From assembly GCA_035048495.1 (NCBI GenBank), contig CM068546.1, forward strand, positions 36,908,674 to 36,972,673: a stretch of DNA of 64,000 nucleotides, read 5' to 3'. Shown here in pieces: positions 57,003 to 64,000 of this stretch. The translations under genes were made by a program, and so were the position numbers. The notes beneath the pieces are model-generated. The model was not told the origin of the DNA. It searched no databases and saw only the letters and a list, made by a program, of their open reading frames with translations. This DNA comes from Euptelea pleiosperma (Eukaryota > Streptophyta > Magnoliopsida > Ranunculales > Eupteleaceae). How positions within the stretch are numbered: position 1 is the stretch's first letter; each line of letters starts with the position of its first letter.

Positions 57003-57299
57003 TACGATGAATGTGATCATAAGGTCGAGACCATCTCACAAAAAAAAAAAAATCAGTCCATTTTAACATTCCTAACCTCAAGAACTGATTTGAATTTGAA
57101 AGATTCAGAGTTCCAGACCATCTAATCAAACCATTATTTAGGTCAATTTTTTTTATATGGTTAGCAATGTTGCAATAGACTGATTTTTGGTGATGATGAT
57201 CATCATGGCAAGGACATGTATGGTCGGTTCGTCCATTATGATCTCCATGTTGGACCCCACCACTGGGTGTAAGAAATGGGTGTAGCTCTAGACAAACTC
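57003..57299. mobile_element. Foldback element, TACACCC-ended family, third copy
   Basis: The blocks CAGTCCATTTTAACATTCC, ATGATGATCATCATGGCAAGG and CACCACTGGGTGTAAG lead into the family right end GGGTGTAGCTCTAGACAAACT. The left terminus is lost. Confidence 0.7.
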
Positions 57300-58465
57300 T
57301 TTTCAAAAGCACCCTACAATATTTAGATGGAATATAAAGAGTGGCATTTTAGTCAGTCTACATATCATATTGGGCTCATTTTGGGCTGGTCTCCAAAAGC
57401 TTTATGAATAGAGGCCCAATCCTGACATGGGCCTAAAAGCTTGGTTGAAGCCTGCCATGTCAAATGATCCTTTGACGGGTTCAAGTCCATTTCCGGATCC
57501 AACCTAATTCTGTACTACATAGTCATTTCGACATATGATACAATCACAATATATTTAGATGGGGAGGGGTTGAGTAAAGAAAAAAGAGATTTGGGATGGT
57601 TTTGAGCAAAAAGGAGAGGTTTACCTGGTCTAGTCCAACTATTTGAACCGACATAGTACATTTTTATACTGCAGTTGGGTCGAAAAACACTGTTTACTCG
57701 AAATATTAATATTTCGATCCAACCAAAGAAATAAATTTTATGAAATATTTCGCAAAATTTTGTATGATTTCCATGTAAGTGATCTTACTGTCTGTGACTT
57801 GGAAAAAGGAAATATCTGGTGAAATATTTTGTTTATTTCGCGAAATTTAGAAGCGGATAATTTGTGGGACATCCATGAAAAACTGAGTATACTACATTAA
57901 TGTACAAGAGAAGCCTTACAGACAATCCATTAAGGCACCAATCCATATCAACATTTTGACGTTCGGCCATACAATAAATGGTGGATTGTGTCTAGATCGG
58001 GACTAGATCTAAGAACATGATGCTATAAACTATTGGATCAGTTTGAGATCAGCCCTGATCCAATCTGAACCAAAAATCAGCCATTGATTCATCTTCTATG
58101 TGGGTCCGCCAAAATAGCTGTCAAAAATGGTTGACCCCCGATCCTGACCATTTAATAATTTACCTCTCACTTGTTAAGATAATTTCTGAATCATGGTATA
58201 AAAAACCGCCGTTATAATGAAAATAATGGTGGTTATAATGGCAGCACCCCAACACTGTTATGTTTTTATCTGCTGTAACATCCCAGACCGAAAAGATGTA
58301 ATATCACTTATAACAGAAATAATTGTCGTCATTTAAAAAAATAAATTCTTACCATTATTGAGGTATTTTTGAAAAAAAAAATAATAATAATTATCTGATC
58401 TTTTTAACTCGGATGTGATTGATGTGACCCCATTATAACGGCCCATTTAAAATCTTGGTCTTAAT
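57300..58465. other. Interval without genes; element fragments
   Basis: About 57,690-57,850 has repeated TATTTCGCGAAAT-like units. About 58,060-58,150 is a right-arm scrap of the GATGATCTCCTCACC family (CAGCCATTGATTCATCTTC). About 58,200-58,330 has CCGTTATAATG-like units reminiscent of the hAT-type family. Confidence 0.45.
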
Positions 58466-58815
58466 CAAGGTTTAAAGGAGGTTGTTTTAATGTTTTAACG
58501 AATTGGGGGCATTACCGTTAAAACGGATTGAAACGGCCAGGGGCAAAAATTGGAAAAAATTAGAAAAAATGAATTTTAATGGAAAAAGTGGCGCTGAAAT
58601 TAAAATTATGAAATTTGAAAAAAAAAAAAAAACAGAACTTAACGGCCATTTTTTTCACAAAATTTTTCAGAATTTAACAGCTGTTAAAATGTTTTTAACA
58701 GCCGTTTAAACGATTTTAACGGCTGTTAAATTAAAAGCGTCAAAACGTGTTTAAACGTTTTTAACGGAAACAAGCTTGGGGCCTTACCGTTTAAATGGCC
58801 GTTTTTAAAACCATG
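58466..58815. mobile_element. hAT-type foldback element, TTATAACGG family, copy B
   Basis: It starts CAAGGTTTAAAGG and ends TTTTAAAACCATG, with a perfect 8-bp duplication GTCTTAAT (58458-58465 and 58816-58823). The body has GGGGGCATTACCG and many TTTAACGGC-like units in both orientations. Confidence 0.92.
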
Positions 58816-59450
58816 GTCTTAATGACTTAGTGGGCTAATGTATCAGTCATTGGGCTCAACATACTAGGACCATAATAATGGGTTTTAAAACTAGGCCCAA
58901 TTCCACGGGCTTAAAGATACAGCCGTATAGCCGTATAGCTAAATCCTAGGTCTTGCAGCCGGGCCTTAAAGCCCTTTGGGCCTAATGCCGAGACGTATGA
59001 TGATTGTAACAATAAGAAAAAAGGGCCCATCCCGAGTAGGGCACGAATCTAACGAGGAGTGGATGAATGATCAATCGTCTGATCAGATGTGCTGTACTTT
59101 GCTGAAAAAAAAAATAGTTAATGATAAGCGTTCACTTAGATGGGGACTAGCTGAATTGAGGGATCAAACTCCTTGCATGTACACCATGTGTCCGATCGTG
59201 GTTAGCTGCAGCAAATCATACAGCAAGGAAAAAATTGAGAGTATAATTGGGGGTAGATAAAAATTCGGCAAAAAGATTAAAATAATATAAAAAGTAATAA
59301 AAATAGTTAAAAAGAAAGCAATATTTTTTTCAAAATCCGTGCATTTAAAATTAAGTTTTTTTTCAATAGTTTATGAATCATTTGTGTATAATACGTTTTT
59401 TTACCGAATATTTGAAAAGTTTTTTTCTTTTCAAAGACTTGAATTCATAT

Positions 59451-60150
59451 AGGGTGGTGTTAATTGCACACACCTTTTTTGTAGTAACACCCACCTACCA
59501 ACACCTCTTGGTGTGTGCAAATAAGTTACAAAAAAAAAAAAAAAACAAAAAAACTCCACCACCGATATAGAAAGGAAGAAAAGGAGGAGGAGGTCTCCTC
59601 CTCTTCTCTCGGCGGCCTCCCCTTCTTCATTTTCTTCTTCTACTCCGGGCGGCTTCTTCTTCCTCTTCCTCCTCTTCTTTTTCTTCTCCAAGCGGCCTCC
59701 TCTTTGAGAGGGAGGGAGGGAGAGAGAGAGAGGAAGAAGAAGAAGAGAATGAGAAGGAAGATGAGGGAGGGAGAGATCTTTTTCTCCCCCTTTCCGTAAA
59801 AAAAAAAAAAAAAATTTGCTCCGTATCGGTAACGCAGGGTGGACATAGCTTTGGCCATATCCACCATGCGTTACCGATACGGAGCAAATTTTTTTTAATA
59901 GAGAGAGAGAGAGAGTTGCCCGAAGAAGAAAAAGAAGAGGAGGCTGTCCAGAGATAAGGAGGAAGAGGCCTGCCGCCCGCCACCAGGTAAGAGAAAGAGG
60001 GAGGGAGGGAGTGGTGGTGGTGGTGAAGAAGAAGATGACAGTGGTGGAGAGTTCCTCTCGTTCGGATTTTTTTTTCCTCACAACTTTGGGTATGTGTAGA
60101 TAAGTTGTAGGTGTTACTACAAAAAAAGTATGTGCAATTAACACCACCCT
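59451..60150. mobile_element. Foldback element with a perfect central palindrome, 700 bp
   Basis: The ends AGGGTGGTGTTAATTGCACA and TGTGCAATTAACACCACCCT are inverted, flanked by TCATAT (59445-59450 and 60151-60156). The centre pairs TTTGCTCCGTATCGGTAACG with CGTTACCGATACGGAGCAAA around a loop near 59,848. Purine/pyrimidine-rich arms create long frames (for example 59431-60147 on minus) that are low-complexity and not genes. Confidence 0.9.
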
Positions 60151-60198
60151 TCATATATACTAGATAAATTATACGTCTGTGATGATGATGATGGACGT

Positions 60199-60475
60199 CT
60201 GTGATCAATGTTGATGACAGACCACAATATGAGTCACGTGGTAGGCTCTTAGAGATCACTGATTAGTGTTTTTATACCTTTGGATCTGAGTACTCCCATA
60301 ATTTTCCAAGCCATGGTTAAGAATCAACCCATCAAAACGACTCCAATCCAACTGTCAGAAATCACTAATCAGGCTAATTTTTTGGTAAGTAGGTCAACCC
60401 AGGGATGGGCCAAACATCCATACCGGTCAGTATCTCTTAGATTGTGCCACGTGGCTAATATTGTGGCTCAAAAGA
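60199..60475. mobile_element. Foldback element, G-box family, copy 15
   Basis: The left arm ACCACAATATGAGTCACGTGG and right arm GCCACGTGGCTAATATTGTGG are inverted. CACGTG occurs in both (60235-60240 and 60448-60453). The interior has AACCCATCAAAACGACTCC and AATCACTAATCAGGC. Confidence 0.78.
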
Positions 60476-60829
60476 AGCTCATCCATTGGAGAATCTTGAC
60501 AAGCCCACCATAACTTATAAGGATTTGGACCCATTGAAAAAAAAGTGACACCAACCCTGAATCCATCAGAATGTACCAATTGGGTTGGTGAAGTGGGAAT
60601 ATTTTGATCTGGTCCAATTCTTATAGACCACAACCATGATCTATGAACTTTCTTCTCTGACCGTCCATGAGAAAATGTGATAGACCATCGCAGTAGCGTT
60701 GAATATTTTTGCCAACTTCCCAAAATGGAGATCAGACTTTTGATTCCCAATCCACTCGTGTACAGCTCTGCCGTTTATAGACACTATTTATGATCTATAG
60801 ATTAATGACTTGTTTGGACCAAGGTTTAA

Positions 60830-61239
60830 AAGGGGCCTTTAGAACGGTATGACGATTTTGGGTGGGGGGTTTACCGTTTTTTCCGTTATAACACGGGCAA
60901 AAACAGAAAAATGGAAAAAAGGCGGTCCAAATCTGTTATAACTGCTGTTATTTTCGTTATAACGGCCATTTTTTAAAAATGCCCAAAAAATAACGGCCAT
61001 TATAACGAAAATAACGACCGTTATTTTCTAGAAAATTTCGTGACAAAAAGGCCATTATTTTCATTTTTTCTGTTATTTTTGTTAATTTCCGTCGTATTCC
61101 ATTATTTCCCATTTTTCCCTTCTTTTTTTTTTTCGTTTTTGCCCCTGAGCGTTTTTTCTGTTATAACGGAAAAAACAGTAACTCCCCCAGTCCGTTATAC
61201 CGTTATAACGGTCCCCTTTAAACCTTGTTTTAAACCATG
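60830..61239. mobile_element. hAT-type foldback element, TTATAACGG family, copy C
   Basis: It starts CAAGGTTTAAAAGG and ends TTTTAAACCATG, with GTTTGGAC (60822-60829) and ATTTGGAT (61240-61247) as an imperfect 8-bp duplication (6 of 8). The right end has two successive terminus-like segments (TTTAAACCTTG then TTTTAAACCATG). Confidence 0.85.
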
Positions 61240-61247
61240 ATTTGGAT

Positions 61248-62310
61248 TGCCACATTTATCGGCAAAAAAAAATTGAAAGCTTTTTGCTTAAAATTATTAT
61301 TTTTTTTTTCTGGCACAATATGGCGATCCAAATAGAAAAGAAAAAGTATATACGTTCTCGTCTTCATCGTCCTGGTTTAATTTGACCTAAATGGGTGGTG
61401 TTAATCATCCTTAAAAAAACAATTCAGATGGTAGTGGCCAGCAGAATCAAGCACTATGTCGGCCCGTTCGTCACAGATAATGTAAGAATTTGTAACATTT
61501 CGATCCAAATTGCGGCCTACCAATAAGATCCTAATAAAACAAAACAGAAATTTGCCGCTATATTTGTCGTTACTAATACTAATCACATCTTAAGATGCTC
61601 ATGCATGCATTTAAAAATCACACCATATTATGAATTGTAGACCGGTCTTAATTAACCGATATACGCACGACGCATTGTATTTATTAGATATCTTTTTTTA
61701 ATATAGAGGAATATTTAGGTCAGGAACCGGCGATTCTACCAACATCGTACACATGGCATGATGATCCTAGCGATCTTATCTAAAAATCTTTTTTCTTTAT
61801 CTAGATATTGTTCAATAATTTTTCTTTCGAACCATGGAAAAAATTTGTAATATATCGAACAGGTAGAATCGTTCACGTTGTGTTGTGGGAAAGATCTCCT
61901 AGATAGATCCCTTAAATGGTGGGTCCATGAAACTTCAGCACCCACCATTTTCTCGGGCTCATGAGACCCCTTTTTTCTGTGCTGAGCTGTCATTCACTTA
62001 ATTAAGTGAATGCCAGCTTAGCACTATCAACTACTGTTGGATTCTCGGAATCCACGGCCCTGAGTCAGACTCTTTAGAGGGAGTCAGAAAACAGAGGTCC
62101 TTGGAGCCTAAGCCATGTATATATTGTCTCATGTTTTTTTATAGGGTCAGGCTCAGGGGACCCCCATTGTTCTGATCCCTCTTGCTGTTCATGTGCTCAG
62201 CGGTGGCTGTCAGCGCCAAGTTAGCATCACTTTTTTCACTTTTGGGGTCGTTGACAACCATCGTTGAATTCTTGAAATCCATGGCCGAGCATGTGAACAC
62301 TAAGAGGGGT
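61248..62310. other. Interval without genes; short dispersed repeat
   Basis: A repeat shared with about 14.0 kb lies at 62,002-62,065. No coding segment is supported. Confidence 0.45.
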
Positions 62311-62314
62311 CGGA

Positions 62315-62595
62315 GTTTTCACCCCAACAAAAAATCAGCTCATTCTGAAATTTCCAACCCCATCAAATGTGGTTTTCAAGTTACATGGTAAAAAACGACG
62401 GTCCATAATTCTTCAGCTTCTAAACCAGTTTATGAATATCAGAATGATTTGAATTTTTGTGAGGATGATCTCCTCACCATATAGATCATCATCATAAAAA
62501 ATCAGCCATTGATTCATCTTCTATGTAGGTACGCCAAAATGGGTGTAAAAAATGGGGGTAAAAAATGGGTGTCCCCCGAGCCCAACCCTTTTTAT
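62315..62595. mobile_element. Foldback element, GATGATCTCCTCACC family, copy e (left arm lost)
   Basis: CACCCCAACAAAAAATCAGC, CATTCTGAAATTTCCAACCC, GAGGATGATCTCCTCACC and CAGCCATTGATTCATCTTC are in family order. The right terminal region TGTCCCCCGAGCCCAACCC is close to the termini of copies c and d. Confidence 0.75.
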
Positions 62596-64000
62596 ATGTG
62601 TCACTATAATGGATAGGACAAAGCAATGGTTAAATATAAGAGTGATGGAGATTGAACTAAGCTTGACCATGGACATATGACACGTTGTTCTTTAATGAGC
62701 ACATGGTGGACAAAGTTCTTTTGATCCTTCAATGAAATGCGATAAGAATGCCCAAAAAACAAAAAAAAAAAACCAAAAATGAAAAGCATCCATGACCATG
62801 CTTTTTGAATTCTAATGGCTGCTACCTTAAAAAAAAAAAAAAAACCTAGAATAATTCTTACCGGTAGAAACCCCCATGAAACTTCCAATATGTTTGTCAA
62901 AATTAACATTTTCTTGCCTCAATTGAGATATGGTTATGCATAAATTCAATATAAATTCGGCGACAAAAACAAAGATTTCGTACAATTTCTCAATAATTGT
63001 TGCTAGAAACTTTGTGAATTATTAACTCGGTCCCATTGAACATCATTGCGCGGTAATGGATTTTTCACATTTTCTTGAAACTAGTTGACAATGTTCATCG
63101 AAATTCAATTTCGTAATGAATATCTGTTCAACTACATTGCATTTTATACAAAAAATTGGACTTGATAGAAAAGAGACGATGAAATGGAAATAAGGATCTT
63201 CACTTAGTTGCAATAATTTTTTTTTTGATAAATCGAAAATATATTGAAAGAAGGAGATCGAGAAGATCTCAAAAATATAAAAGAGATTACAAAATCAGAA
63301 TGAAAGTCAAAGTAAAAGCTGACCCAATCTAAAATCCATATCTTCAAAAAACGTCTCTATTATGTCATGATACATTATCGAGGAACATGAGCCATCGCTA
63401 AAATGGTTTAGTGGGTTGAATCCCGCTAACCCATCCATAAACTTTAAAAAAATGATAATTAAAAAAGAACCAACCAACCCTTAATAAAAATGTCCAAATA
63501 AACTCGTATTTTTGGATAAGCTTGAAATACACCCATTAATTTACGTCATATAGAACGACATATATATCATTATGTATTAATGTATAATGATCCTCAAACT
63601 AATCACATTAAATATTAAATATATTTTTTTGGTTGGCCGCAATCGTATTATTGCTCTTATCCAACTTGTATGGTTTTACTTCTCAAAAAAAATTAAAAAA
63701 AATGAACGGTCACGATCATCGGATGTACTATAAATAATGGAGCCTTTTTTTTCCTCTTTATTGGGCTGAGGTAAGATGGCACTTAATGTAAGGCTTTTTT
63801 TGTGAAAAGGGGGGCACTAGAAAAAAAATAAAAAGAAGAGCTTTTTTATTTCTCCCCCTTTTTTTCTACCACTTTTTGACGTCACTTCTCTCTTTATCAC
63901 GCCATGGTTTCTTAGTTCATTCATAGCATTTGTAAGGAAAACTCTAAAAAATTAAAGGGCTGAAGGCTTCAAAAATTATTCTTAATTGCATGCATGTTTA
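62596..64000. other. Interval without recognised genes
   Basis: AT-rich. A T-run at about 63,221 followed by GATAAATCGAAAATATATTG may be the 3' end of a minus-strand LINE, seen only as an A-tail on the complementary strand. No domain supports it. Confidence 0.35.

Noticed and set aside
59431..60259. Frames of 238 and 210 codons on minus
   Set aside because: They are translations of the purine/pyrimidine-rich arms of a foldback element; composition is extreme and both strands are open.

Overview
ORGANISM. The window is nuclear DNA of a flowering plant. Genes have many short exons with GT-AG introns, coding potential is sparse, and intergenic DNA is AT-rich and full of DNA transposons, chiefly small foldback elements. 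A CACTA element, LINE remnants and tRNA-derived SINE-like sequences are also present. The species cannot be named from the sequence. The gene density and repeat types do not look like a grass, but that is an impression. LAYOUT. (1) About 1-11,780, minus strand: the 5' two thirds of a WD40/bromodomain gene (BRWD/PHIP type). Fifteen coding exons and a leader exon are visible; the 3' part, including any bromodomain, lies off the left edge. (2) About 11,800-33,300: a 21-kb repeat belt with no intact gene that I can recognise. It holds a decayed LRR receptor kinase of STRUBBELIG type (17.2-20.2 kb), a 4.1-kb CACTA element (21,225-25,344), a Harbinger-like element (27,945-29,214), many nested foldback elements, and one unrecognised short ORF with a plausible promoter (29.6 kb). 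(3) 33,398-43,516, minus strand: a complete 15-exon MCM7 (PROLIFERA) gene of 719 codons. Two E2F-type sites sit just upstream of its start. (4) 44,098-44,169, minus strand: an intact tRNA-His(GTG) gene. (5) 44,701-47,605, minus strand: a complete six-exon gene for a 559-residue plant protein of unknown function. A cluster of ACGT-core (bZIP-type) sites lies upstream. (6) About 47,900-64,000: a second repeat belt, again almost entirely foldback elements, with no recognisable gene. HOW IT FITS TOGETHER. The three main protein genes and the tRNA all lie on the minus strand, but each has its own leader and nothing suggests a shared function. MCM7 is a cell-cycle-regulated replication helicase subunit. 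The BRWD-type protein is expected to read chromatin. The most striking aspect of the window is its mobile DNA. At least five foldback families differ at their ends but share an internal motif of the form AAAAATCAGC. Several copies have matching 8- or 9-bp target-site duplications, and many are nested inside one another, so insertion order can be read. Most copies of the commonest family carry a G-box (CACGTG) in each arm.
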